Source of the DNA: CAVQXR01 sp963717955
Lineage (GTDB): Bacteria > Actinomycetota > Thermoleophilia > Gaiellales > Gaiellaceae
Reading direction: 5' to 3'
DNA: 64,000 nt
Assembly (NCBI GenBank): GCA_963717955.1
Contig: CAVQXR010000001.1
Location: 2,356,001 to 2,420,000 of the forward strand
Position numbers and translations under genes: made by a program. Of the stretch, positions 45,178-53,123 are shown in pieces. Under the pieces are notes generated by a model. That model was not told the DNA's origin. It worked only from the letters and a program-made list of their open reading frames with translations, and ran no database searches. Every line of letters starts with the position of its first letter. The first letter of the stretch is position 1.

Positions 45178-45820
45178 CCCTCAGCCGTGACGGGGGAGCG
45201 GCCGCAGGCCGCGGTCACGCAACGCGGGCGTAGCCCTCAGCCGTGACGGGGAGCGGCCGCAGGCCGCGGTCACGCAACGCGGGCGTAGCCCTCAGCCGTG
45301 ACGGGGGAGCGGCCGCAGGCCGCGGTCACGCAACGCGCCCGTAGGGCGCAGCCGTGACGGGGGAGCGGCCGCAGGCCGCGGTCACGCAACGCGCCCGCAG
45401 GGCGCAGCCGTGACGGGGGAGCGGCCGAAGGCCGCGGTCACGCAACGCGCCCGCAGGGCGCAGCCGTGACGGGGGAGCGGCCGAAGGCCGCGGTCACGCA
45501 ACGCGCCCGCAGGGCGCAGCCGTGACGGGGGAGCGGCCGAAGGCCGCGGTCACGCAACGCGCCCGCAGGGCGCAGCCGTGACGGGGGAGCGGCCGAAGGC
45601 CGCGGTCACGCAACGCGCCCGCAGGGCGCAGCCGTGACGGGGGAGCGGCCGAAGGCCGCGGTCACGCAACGCGCCCGCAGGGCGCAGCCGTGACGGGGGA
45701 GCGGCCGAAGGCCGCGGTCACGCAACGCGCCCGCAGGGCGCAGCCGTGACGGGGGAGCGGCCGAAGGCCGCGGTCACGCAACGCGCCCGCAGGGCCGTCA
45801 CGCAACGCGCCCGAGTAACC
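45158..45820. repeat. 56-bp tandem repeat array, 12 units plus a truncated one
   Basis: Units begin GTCACGCAACGCG at 45158, 45214, 45269, 45325, 45381, 45437, 45493, 45549, 45605, 45661, 45717, 45773 and (after a cut unit) 45797. Each holds two hairpins: GTCACG..CGTGAC enclosing an inner GC stem, and GCGGCC/GGCCGC with a 3-base loop. Units 1-3 have inner stem GGGC/GCCC, unit 4 is a hybrid, and units 6-11 are identical with GCGCCC/GGGCGC. This is essentially the only content between lipA and fumC; there is no coding frame of merit. Confidence 0.92.
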
Positions 45821-45840
45821 CGCGGCCCTCCGGGCCGCTT

Positions 45841-45880
45841 CTGCGGGTCCGGCCCGGCCGAGCCGGGCCGTCAGCCGCAG
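45841..45880 (-). terminator. Nested GC hairpin after fumC
   Basis: Outer arms CTGCGG/CCGCAG enclose inner arms CGGCCCGGC/GCCGGGCCG (3-base loop), seven bases beyond the fumC stop. A smaller hairpin GCGGCCC/GGGCCGC (45822-45838) lies just beyond. The sequence is a near copy of the 22.93-kb cassette. Confidence 0.55.
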
Positions 45881-45887
45881 GGAGCGG

Positions 45888-47207
45888 CTAGACGATCCCG
45901 CCGCGCGCCATCGCGTGGTAGTCGAGCGTCCGGTCGAGAACCTCGTCCGAGACGCCCTTCTCCCGCGCAACCTCACGCAGCGACCGTCCCGAGGCGGCGG
46001 CCTCCTCGACGATGTCGCTCGCGGCGTCGTAGCCGATCGACGGGTTCAGCGCGGTCGCCGCCGACAGCGTCAGCTCCGCGTACCGCTCGCACTGCTCGCG
46101 ATTCGCAGTGATTCCGTCCACGCACTTGGTCGCGAGGAGCCGCGAGGCGCTCGCGAGGAGCTTGATCGACTGGAGCAGGTTGCGTGCCATCATCGGCACG
46201 AACACGTTCAGCTCGAAATGGCCCTGGAGCCCACCGACGGCGATCGCCTGGTCGTTGCCGATCACCTGGGCGGCGACCTGGGTGACGACCTCCGGGATGA
46301 CCGGGTTCACCTTGCCGGGCATGATCGAGCTCCCCTTCTGAAGCTCCGGCAGGAAGATCTCGCCGAGCCCGGCGCGGGGGCCCGAGCCCATCAGCCGCAG
46401 GTCGTTCGCGATCTTCGTCAGCGAGACTGCGACGGTCTTGAGCGAGCCCGAGGCCTCGACCAGCCCGTCGCGGGCCGCCTGCGCCTCGAACGGGTCCGCG
46501 GGCGGGTTGATCCCGATCCCCGAGGCGGCGAGCCTGGCTCGCACCCTGGCGGCGAACTCCGGGTGCGTGTTGAGGCCGGTTCCGGTCGCTGTCCCGCCGA
46601 GCGGGATCTGGCCGAGGCGTGGAAGCGTCGCCTCGACACGCTCCACGCCCTGACTGACCTGGGCCGCGTATCCGGCAAACTCCTGGCCGAGCGTGACCGG
46701 CACGGCATCCATCAGGTGGGTGCGGCCGGACTTCACGACGTCGTCGAACTCCCGCGCCTTCGCCGCGAGCGACTCGGCCAGCCTGCGGAGTGCCGGGAGC
46801 AGCTCGCGGACCGTCTCGTCGAGCGCGGCGAGATGCACGGCGGACGGGAAGACGTCGTTCGACGACTGCCCCATGTTGACGTCGTCGTTCGCGTGGATGC
46901 CGTCGCCGGCGAGCGCCGCGATCACCTCGTTCGCATTCATGTTGGAGGAGGTCCCCGAACCCGTCTGGAACACGTCGATCGGGAACTGTTCGTCGAATTC
47001 GCCCGCCGCGACCCGGTCGGCGGCAGCCGCGATGCGCTCCGCCTTCGCGCCGTCGAGCAGGCCGAGCTCGGCGTTGACGCGCGCGGCTTCCGCCTTGATG
47101 CGCGCGAGCCAGCGGGCGACCGGGACCGGGATCGTCTCGCCCGAGACCGGGAAGTTGTCGACCGCCTTGCGGGTCTCAGCACCCCACAGCTCGCCCCGTG
47201 CCCCCAT
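45888..47207 (-). CDS. fumC: Class II fumarate hydratase
   Basis: A 439-residue iron-independent fumarase of the TCA cycle, interconverting fumarate and malate. Substrate motifs TGSGTSSNMNANEVIA, VNMGQSSNDVFPSAVH, KSGRTHLMDAVPVTLGQEF and the signature GSSIMPGKVNPVIPE are present. ATG 47207 lies six bases after a TAGACT hexamer formed at the edge of a 160-bp repeat, so the mRNA is probably leaderless. It stands alone and is oriented toward the tandem array. Confidence 0.97.
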   Translation of the reverse strand: MGARGELWGAETRKAVDNFPVSGETIPVPVARWLARIKAEAARVNAELGLLDGAKAERIAAAADRVAAGEFDEQFPIDVFQTGSGTSSNMNANEVIAALAGDGIHANDDVNMGQSSNDVFPSAVHLAALDETVRELLPALRRLAESLAAKAREFDDVVKSGRTHLMDAVPVTLGQEFAGYAAQVSQGVERVEATLPRLGQIPLGGTATGTGLNTHPEFAARVRARLAASGIGINPPADPFEAQAARDGLVEASGSLKTVAVSLTKIANDLRLMGSGPRAGLGEIFLPELQKGSSIMPGKVNPVIPEVVTQVAAQVIGNDQAIAVGGLQGHFELNVFVPMMARNLLQSIKLLASASRLLATKCVDGITANREQCERYAELTLSAATALNPSIGYDAASDIVEEAAASGRSLREVAREKGVSDEVLDRTLDYHAMARGGIV

Positions 47208-47213
47208 GGCACG

Positions 47214-47219
47214 AGTCTA
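47214..47219 (-). promoter_or_regulatory. Leaderless-type -10 TAGACT for fumC at the repeat edge
   Basis: On the minus strand TAGACT begins in the CTAG bounding the element and is followed by six bases and ATG. Confidence 0.55.
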
Positions 47220-47220
47220 G

Positions 47221-47380
47221 TGCACCGTCCGGGGAATGGGGTGCGGTTCCTGGCGCGCGAAAAGCAAGCCAGACAAGGACGCAGGGAGCGCCAATATGCA
47301 GGCATATTGGCGCGACTGAGGACGCGGTCTGGCGCCGCTTTGCAGCCGCCAGAACCGTGCCGTGTTCCCCGGACGGTGCA
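47221..47380 (+). repeat. 160-bp CTAG-bounded inverted-repeat element, subfamily I (best ends)
   Basis: Perfect 16-base terminal inverted repeat TGCACCGTCCGGGGAA. CTAG at the left (47217-47220), CTTAG at the right. Core and central hairpin as in the other subfamily I copies. It lies in the promoter region of fumC and faces the small gene at 47435. Confidence 0.9.
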
Positions 47381-47434
47381 CTTAGCCGCAGGCCGGACCT
47401 CCAGTAGAGTCCGGCGGACGCGGGAGGGCAGCAC

Positions 47435-47599
47435 ATGCTCGGAGAGACCGCGAGCACCGGCATCACCGAGCTCGGTGAGGCGCTGCTCGCCGAGCGGAGC
47501 GGGATCGTCTCGTGTCGCAACCGCGCCGACGAGGAGGCGACGGTCTTCTGGATCCGGCGCGACGAGCCCGTCGAGCGCCAGACCGCGCGGCCCGTGTAG
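47435..47599 (+). CDS. Small hypothetical protein, 54 residues
   Basis: ATG follows GGGAGG seven bases upstream. The peptide MLGETASTGITELGEALLAE continues RSGIVSCRNRADEEATVFWI and ends in a charged tail. No family, signal or membrane helix is seen. TAGAGT about 25 bases upstream could be a -10 element. The clear ribosome site is the main support. Confidence 0.45.
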   Translation: MLGETASTGITELGEALLAERSGIVSCRNRADEEATVFWIRRDEPVERQTARPV

Positions 47600-47626
47600 G
47601 CTCGGCCGCCGGAGACCTCGACCGGA

Positions 47627-49015
47627 TCAGGATCCGATCGGAGCCTCTGCGCCGCGCGCGGCCGCGAGAAGCTCGTCCCACGTGGTGAGCTTGACGCGCG
47701 GACGGTCGGCGGGCGCTCCGCGATCGCGCTCGAGGGCGTCGATCGCCTCCCAGCCGTCGTAGGTCACGACCTCGATCCCGCGCTCCGCGAGCAGCCCGGC
47801 CACGCCGCCTCGCACCGCGTCCTCGTTCCGGGTGAGCGCGCCGACCCGCAGGTCCTCGAGCAGGAGCTCGACGGTCTCGGTCGCATCCTTCTTGTTCGTG
47901 CCGATGATCCCCGTCGGCCCGCGCTTGATCCAACCCGTGCAGTAGACGCCGGCAAGCTGCGCCCCGTCGGCGTCGAGCACCCGACCACCCCGGTTGGGCA
48001 TCGTGGCACGCTCATCGTCGAACGGGACACCCGGGATCGGCAAGCCGCGGTAGCCGACGCTCCGCAGGACGATCCCGCACGGGATCGTCTCACGATCCGC
48101 CGTCTGGACCGCCCGTACCCGTCCGTCCGGGCCGGCGACCAGCTCGTTGCGCGCGATCTCGATCCCGGCGACCTTCCCGTCGCCGATGATCGCGACCGGC
48201 GACACGCGAAAACGAAGCCGGAGCCGCCGCCGCTTGCCCTCGGGAGCACGCGTCGCGTGCTCGCGCAGCACCGAGAGGTTGCGCGCGACGGTGGTCTCGG
48301 CGAGGGCCGGCTCGCACACGGCCTCGAGCTCGAGCTCGGCGGGATCGACGAGCACATCGGCGTCCGCGAGCTCGCCCAGCTCCCGGAGCTCCGGGGTCGT
48401 GAAGGCGGCTTCGGCCGGGCCGCGACGGCCGAGCATGACGATCTCCTCGATCGGCGAGGCGAGGATCGCGGCGATCGCCGCGTCGGTCGTGTCGGTCGGG
48501 AGGAGCTCGCTCTCGGCGAGCGCGAGCATCCGGGCGACGTCCACGGCGACGTTGCCGTTGCCGATCACGACCGCCCGCTCGCACCCGAGGTCGAACGCGC
48601 AGTCCTGGAAGTCGGGATGGCCGTTGTACCAGGCGACGAAGTCGGTCGCCGGATACGAGCCGGGCAGATCCTCGCCCGGGATCCCGAGGCGCCGGTCGGT
48701 CTGCGCGCCGACGGCGTAGACCACGGCGTCGTAGGCCAATACGAGCTCGGCGTGATGAACGTCGCGACCGACCTCGACGTTGCCCAGAAAGCGGAAGCCG
48801 GCTCGCTTCGCGATCTTCTCGAACACGCGCGACACCGACTTGATGTTCGGGTGGTCGGGGGCGACGCCGAGCCGCACGAGGCCCCACGGGGTGGGCAGGC
48901 GCTCGATCATGTCCACCTCGGCGGGCACGTCCGACGCGAGGAGGTGGGCGGCCGCGTAGAAGGCGGCCGGGCCAGAGCCGACGACGGCGACGCGCAATGG
49001 CCGGTCGTCGCTCAT
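47627..49015 (-). CDS. fprA: Ferredoxin/adrenodoxin-type NADP reductase
   Basis: A 462-residue two-domain flavoprotein that moves electrons between NADPH and ferredoxin. FAD motif VAVVGSGPAAFYAAAHLL at the N-terminus, RLPTPWGLVRLGVAPDHP (hallmark of the adrenodoxin-reductase family), NADP motif VVIGNGNVAVDVARML, and GWIKRGPTGIIGTNKKDA near the C-terminus. ATG 49015 lies 22 bases after the Fe-S carrier gene, suggesting co-transcription. Confidence 0.92.
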   Translation of the reverse strand: MSDDRPLRVAVVGSGPAAFYAAAHLLASDVPAEVDMIERLPTPWGLVRLGVAPDHPNIKSVSRVFEKIAKRAGFRFLGNVEVGRDVHHAELVLAYDAVVYAVGAQTDRRLGIPGEDLPGSYPATDFVAWYNGHPDFQDCAFDLGCERAVVIGNGNVAVDVARMLALAESELLPTDTTDAAIAAILASPIEEIVMLGRRGPAEAAFTTPELRELGELADADVLVDPAELELEAVCEPALAETTVARNLSVLREHATRAPEGKRRRLRLRFRVSPVAIIGDGKVAGIEIARNELVAGPDGRVRAVQTADRETIPCGIVLRSVGYRGLPIPGVPFDDERATMPNRGGRVLDADGAQLAGVYCTGWIKRGPTGIIGTNKKDATETVELLLEDLRVGALTRNEDAVRGGVAGLLAERGIEVVTYDGWEAIDALERDRGAPADRPRVKLTTWDELLAAARGAEAPIGS

Positions 49016-49036
49016 CGGGGCCGGTTGGGCCCGGGA

Positions 49037-49432
49037 TCAGTGGCTGCAGCCGCTGCCGCAGCCGCCGCCCGCGTGTGCGGCGACGGGCTCGCCCTCGACC
49101 TCGTCGCGCGCCTGGAAGGAGGAGCCGCAGCCGCACGCTGCGACGACGTTCGGGTTCTCGATCGCGAACCCGCCTCCCTGGAGCGCGTCGACGTAGTCGA
49201 TCTCCGAGCCGAGCAGATAGGGCGCGCTGTGCGGGTCGACGACGATCCGGACGCCGCTCGACTCGAGCTCGTTGTCCCCGTCCTGTGGCCCGCGGTCGAA
49301 GCCGAGCGCGTACTGGAACCCGGAGCAGCCCCCGCCCTGGATTGCGATCCGCAGAACCTCGGCCTCGCCGGCCGGCTCCCCGGAGGCGAGCTCCTTGAAC
49401 TTCGTTGCAGCTCGGTCGGTTAGCGTCACCAT
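49037..49432 (-). CDS. A-type Fe-S carrier (IscA/ErpA) with Cys/His-rich tail
   Basis: A 131-residue Fe-S cluster carrier. VTLTDRAATKFKELASGE, then RIAIQGGGCSGFQYALGFD (first cluster cysteine) and VVAACGCGSSF (the CGC pair) define the family. An unusual extension of about 25 residues ends AHAGGGCGSGCSH, adding metal ligands. ATG 49432 is preferred because AAGGAGG lies seven bases before it; ATG 49438 is too close. It probably supplies clusters to the nuo complex and reductase encoded nearby. Confidence 0.9.
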   Translation of the reverse strand: MVTLTDRAATKFKELASGEPAGEAEVLRIAIQGGGCSGFQYALGFDRGPQDGDNELESSGVRIVVDPHSAPYLLGSEIDYVDALQGGGFAIENPNVVAACGCGSSFQARDEVEGEPVAAHAGGGCGSGCSH

Positions 49433-49592
49433 CGTCATCCCTCCTTGCGGCGATCATACCAACTGTGGCCGGGGTCGAGGCCCGTCGGCGCAGACGGCGG
49501 TCGTCGACCGACCTTGTGACACTCGTTGCACGTATGGAGTTTGCGCTGTGTGCAGGCGATTTCCTCCATCGGCTGGAGCGAGCTTGTACCAG

Positions 49593-49598
49593 TAGGAT
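49593..49598 (+). promoter_or_regulatory. Candidate -10 TAGGAT for the nuo operon
   Basis: TAGGAT in the 260-base gap between the Fe-S carrier gene and nuoA. Transcription near 49605 would give a leader of about 90 bases. No clear TTGACA partner is visible. The rest of the gap shows no other feature. Confidence 0.4.
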
Positions 49599-49692
49599 GC
49601 CCATGCGAAACGTTGCCGACCGACGGGCGGGGAGGACACGCGTCCGCCCCGTCTCCGGAGCGGCCGGCGCGGTGAAGCGAGGGCGGATCCGG

Positions 49693-50055
49693 ATGCTCGA
49701 CGACTACTTACCGTTTCTGATCTACGCGCTGATGGCGCTTGCGATCCCTGCGTCCATGCTCGTGATGTCGATCGTGTTCGCGTCCAGGCCGCGCCGGCGC
49801 ACGCGCGCGCGGTTCATGCCCTTCGAGTCGGGGGTCGCGACGGGCCCGCCTCCGCAGCAGCGGTTCACCATCAGCTTCTATCTCACGGCCATGCTCTTCA
49901 TCGTCTTCGACATCGAGATCGTGTTCCTGTACCCGGTCGCGGTCGTGCTCGATACCGTCGGCTGGTTCGCCGTCGCGGAGTTCGGGTTCTTCATCGCGAT
50001 CCTCGTGCTCGCGTACGTCTACATCTGGAAGAAGGGCGCGCTCGAATGGCACTAG
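49693..50055 (+). CDS. nuoA: NADH-quinone oxidoreductase subunit A
   Basis: A 120-residue membrane subunit of complex I with three helices. Family segments [19 protein letters not shown] and [16 protein letters not shown] are present. ATG 49693 is used; the ribosome site is weak, and an in-frame upstream ATG near 49603 would add a basic, unsupported extension. The end overlaps nuoB by 10 bases. First gene of a complete nuoA-N operon. Confidence 0.95.
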   Translation: MLDDYLPFLIYALMALAIPASMLVMSIVFASRPRRRTRARFMPFESGVATGPPPQQRFTISFYLTAMLFIVFDIEIVFLYPVAVVLDTVGWFAVAEFGFFIAILVLAYVYIWKKGALEWH

Positions 50056-50627
50056 TGAAGGGGCGCCTCGCCGAGCAGGGTCTCTCGTCCGAGCGCGTGC
50101 TGATGCTCGACAAGGGCCCCGGCGTCTTCGAGCGCGAGGTGGACGACCTCGAGCAACGCCTCATGCCGACGACCGTCGCCAGGGCCGTGAACTGGGCGCA
50201 GACGAGATCCATGTGGCCGGACACGTTCGGGCTCGCCTGCTGCGCGATCGAGATGATGTCGATCGTCTCGGCCCGCTACGACATCGCACGCTTCGGGATG
50301 GAGGCGTTTCGGGCGTCTCCCCGGCAGGCCGACCTGCTCATCGTCTCCGGCCGCGTCTCCCACAAGATGTCCGCGCCGCTGCGGCAGATCTACGACCAGA
50401 TGCTCGAGCCGAAGTGGGTGATCGCGATGGGCGCGTGCGCGAGCTCCGGCGGGATGTTCAACAACTACGCCGTCCTGCAGGGGGTCGACAAGATCACGCC
50501 GGTCGACATCTACGTGCCCGGTTGCCCGCCGCGCCCGGAGGCGCTGATGGAGGGCATCGTCCGGCTCCACGAGAAGATCCAGGCCGGCATCCCGCCCGCC
50601 TACGAGCTGCGGCGGGTCGGGACGTGA
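50046..50627 (+). CDS. nuoB: NADH-quinone oxidoreductase subunit B
   Basis: A 193-residue peripheral-arm subunit carrying cluster N2, next to the quinone site. [11 protein letters not shown] supplies the tandem cysteines, [10 protein letters not shown] and [11 protein letters not shown] the other two. Overlaps nuoA and nuoC. Confidence 0.97.
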   Translation: MALVKGRLAEQGLSSERVLMLDKGPGVFEREVDDLEQRLMPTTVARAVNWAQTRSMWPDTFGLACCAIEMMSIVSARYDIARFGMEAFRASPRQADLLIVSGRVSHKMSAPLRQIYDQMLEPKWVIAMGACASSGGMFNNYAVLQGVDKITPVDIYVPGCPPRPEALMEGIVRLHEKIQAGIPPAYELRRVGT

Positions 50628-51169
50628 GCTACGCCGGGGTGCCGGGCTTCCTCTCCGAAGAGGAGGCCTACGGCGAGACGACCGTCGTCGTCGCCCGCGA
50701 GCGGCTGCTCGACGCGGCGCTGTACCTCCGCGATGCCGAGGGCTTCAACTTCCTCGCCGACGTGACGAGCGCAGACTTCCTCGGCTGGGACGAGCACCGC
50801 GTCGCCGGCTACTGGGGCAGCGCGCTCGGGCGCGACACGAACGCCCCCGGCTCGTCGGGCATGGCGAAGCTCCCGGCACCCAAGCCGAAGCGGTTCGGCG
50901 TCGCCTACCACCTGCTGGCCCTGCGAAGCGATCCGAAGCGCGTGCGCCTCAGGGTGTGGGTCGACGACGGCGAGCCGGTCGCGAGCGTCGTCGGGATCTG
51001 GCCAACCGCCGACTGGCACGAGCGTGAGGTGTTCGACCTGATGGGGATCCCGTTCGAGGGCCACCCGAACCTCGTCCGCATCCTGATGTCCGAGGACTGG
51101 GAAGGCCACCCGCTCCGCAAGGACTACCCGATCGGCGGCGAGCCGGTCCGGTTCTCGGAGGAGGAATAG
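50624..51169 (+). CDS. nuoC: NADH-quinone oxidoreductase subunit C
   Basis: A 181-residue hydrophilic subunit. The C-terminal signature [20 protein letters not shown], then LRKDYPIGG, is intact. GTG overlaps the nuoB stop. The TAG stop is part of the ATAG/CTAG-type border of a 160-bp repeat that separates nuoC from nuoD. Confidence 0.95.
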   Translation: MSYAGVPGFLSEEEAYGETTVVVARERLLDAALYLRDAEGFNFLADVTSADFLGWDEHRVAGYWGSALGRDTNAPGSSGMAKLPAPKPKRFGVAYHLLALRSDPKRVRLRVWVDDGEPVASVVGIWPTADWHEREVFDLMGIPFEGHPNLVRILMSEDWEGHPLRKDYPIGGEPVRFSEEE

Positions 51170-51329
51170 TGCTCCGTCCCGGACGTCCTGTGATGCTCCG
51201 GCGCGCGAAACGCGAGCCAGGCGAGGACGCAAGGAGCGCTCGTATCGGTGAATACGGGCGCGACCGAGGACGATGGGTGGCGACGCGTTGCAGCCGCCCG
51301 GAGCGCACGGCGATGCTCGGGACGGAGCA
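51170..51329 (+). repeat. 160-bp inverted-repeat element, subfamily II, inside the nuo operon
   Basis: Ends TGCTCCGTCCCGGA and TCGGGACGGAGCA; ATAG on the left, CTAG on the right (51330-51333). Core GCGCGCGAAACGCGAGCCAG and the central hairpin CGTAT/ATACG. It is the only sizeable gap in the operon and would be transcribed with it. Confidence 0.88.
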
Positions 51330-51338
51330 CTAGTGTCG

Positions 51339-52622
51339 GTGGCGCAGCGAAGCCCGTTCTGGAGCGACCTCGAGACCGCACCGCTGCTCTACGAGGGCTC
51401 GCGCATCCCGAAGCCGATCCCGTCGATCCTGCAGGTGCCCGAGGGCCTGCGCGACACGGACGACATCCTGACCGTCAACTTCGGGCCGAACCACCCCTCG
51501 ACCCACGGCGTGCTCCGGCTCGTCGTCGACCTCGACGGCGAGACGGTCGTCGGAGTACGGGCCGTCATCGGCTACCTGCACACCGGGTTCGAGAAGAACA
51601 TGGAGCAGAAGAGCTACTGGAAGGCGATCACGTACGCGCCGCGGATGGACTACCTCAGCTTCCAGGCCCAGGAGCTCTGCTTCGTGATGGCGATCGAGAA
51701 GCTGCTCGGCATCGACGTGCCGCCGAAGGCGGTCTGGATGCGAACGCTGCTCGCGGAGCTCGTGCGGATCCACTCCCACCTCGTCTGGCTCGGCACCACC
51801 GGGCTCGAGCTCGGCGCGATCTCCATCTTCTGGTACTGCTTCCGCGAGCGTGACCTCGTGCTCGACCTGATCGAGATGCTCACGGGTGTCCGCATGCACA
51901 CGCGGTACTTCCAGGCCGGCGGGCTGGCGGAGGACGTCCCCGTCGGGTTCGCCCGCGAGTGCCGCAGGCTCGCCGACGTCATGCCGAAGCGCGTCGACGA
52001 GTACGAGTCGCTGTTCGACCGAAACGCGATCTTCCTCGAACGGACGAAGGGCGTCGGGCTGCTCTCGGCGCAGGACGCGATCGCGCTCGGCCAGTCCGGG
52101 CCGATGCTCCGGGCCTCCGGAGTGGACTGGGACCTCCGGTTGAACCAGCCCTACCTCGCGTATCCGGAGGTCGACTTCGACGTTCCCGTCTACCCCGAAG
52201 GCGACGTCTACGCCCGCTACAAGGTGCACATGGACGAGATGCGCCAGTCGGCGCGGATCATCCAGCAGTGTCTCGACGGCATGCCCGACGGCCCGTGGAT
52301 CTCCGACGACCGGAAGGTCGTGCTCCCCCCGCGCGCCGAGCTGCACACGTCCATGGAGAGCCTGATCCATCACTTCAAGCTCGTGACGGAGGGCTACCGT
52401 GTCCCGGAGGGCGAGGTCTACCTGCCGGTCGAGTCCGCCCGCGGAGAGCTCGGCTGCTACCTCGTCTCCGACGGCGGCCCCCGCCCCTGGCGTGTCCACT
52501 TCCGCGCGCCGTCGTTCGTCGCGTTGCAGGCCACGGCGTCCTGCCTCAACGACTCCCTGATCGCGGACATGATCGCGGTCGCGGCCTCTCTCGACCCCGT
52601 CATGGGCGACGTCGACCGGTGA
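51339..52622 (+). CDS. nuoD: NADH-quinone oxidoreductase subunit D
   Basis: A 427-residue subunit forming the quinone cavity with NuoB. NFGPNHPSTHGVLRLVVDLD, GYLHTGFEKNMEQKSY, and AELHTSMESLIHHFKL are present. Two in-frame GTG codons (51333, 51339) follow the repeat; 51339 is used because 51333 lies within the element's border. No ribosome site precedes either, so initiation after the element is unclear. Confidence 0.94.
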   Translation: MAQRSPFWSDLETAPLLYEGSRIPKPIPSILQVPEGLRDTDDILTVNFGPNHPSTHGVLRLVVDLDGETVVGVRAVIGYLHTGFEKNMEQKSYWKAITYAPRMDYLSFQAQELCFVMAIEKLLGIDVPPKAVWMRTLLAELVRIHSHLVWLGTTGLELGAISIFWYCFRERDLVLDLIEMLTGVRMHTRYFQAGGLAEDVPVGFARECRRLADVMPKRVDEYESLFDRNAIFLERTKGVGLLSAQDAIALGQSGPMLRASGVDWDLRLNQPYLAYPEVDFDVPVYPEGDVYARYKVHMDEMRQSARIIQQCLDGMPDGPWISDDRKVVLPPRAELHTSMESLIHHFKLVTEGYRVPEGEVYLPVESARGELGCYLVSDGGPRPWRVHFRAPSFVALQATASCLNDSLIADMIAVAASLDPVMGDVDR

Positions 52623-52629
52623 GCTCGAG

Positions 52630-53121
52630 ATGACCGACCTCTACGACGAGATCCAGGCGCTCGCCGACCAGTACCCGGTCCGGCGGTCGGCCGTCATCCC
52701 GGCCCTGCGCCTCGCCCAGGAGCGCCAGGGCTGGCTGCCGCCGCAGGCGTTCCGCGAGGTCGCGGAGGCGCTCGACCTGACGCCCGCGTACTGCCAGGCG
52801 GTCGCGAGCTTCTACGACATGTTCCACCTCGAGCCGGTCGGCCGGCACCTGGTTGAGGTCTGCACGAACGTCTCGTGCGCGCTGAACGGGGCCCAGCAGA
52901 CGCTGGCCGCGCTCGAGCGCGAGCTCGGAGTCCGGGCCGGCGAGACGACGGCCGACGGTGCCGTCACGCTGCGCGCGGTCGAGTGTGCGGGCGGTTGCAG
53001 CCGGGCCCCCGTCGTGGTCATCGACCACCGCTACCACGAGCCCGTCACGGCCGAGGACGTCCCCGCCCTCGTCGCCGAGCTGCTCGGCCTCGACGGCGAC
53101 GTGCAGGAGGCGGGCGGCTGA
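52630..53121 (+). CDS. nuoE: NADH-quinone oxidoreductase subunit E
   Basis: A 163-residue subunit with 2Fe-2S cluster N1a. Ligands are in VCTNVSCAL and VECAGGCSRAP. Seven bases after nuoD. Confidence 0.95.
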   Translation: MTDLYDEIQALADQYPVRRSAVIPALRLAQERQGWLPPQAFREVAEALDLTPAYCQAVASFYDMFHLEPVGRHLVEVCTNVSCALNGAQQTLAALERELGVRAGETTADGAVTLRAVECAGGCSRAPVVVIDHRYHEPVTAEDVPALVAELLGLDGDVQEAGG

Positions 53122-53123
53122 CG

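Noticed and set aside
45158..45820. CRISPR array
   Set aside because: Units of 56 bases are contiguous and nearly identical with no unique spacers, and no cas genes are present.
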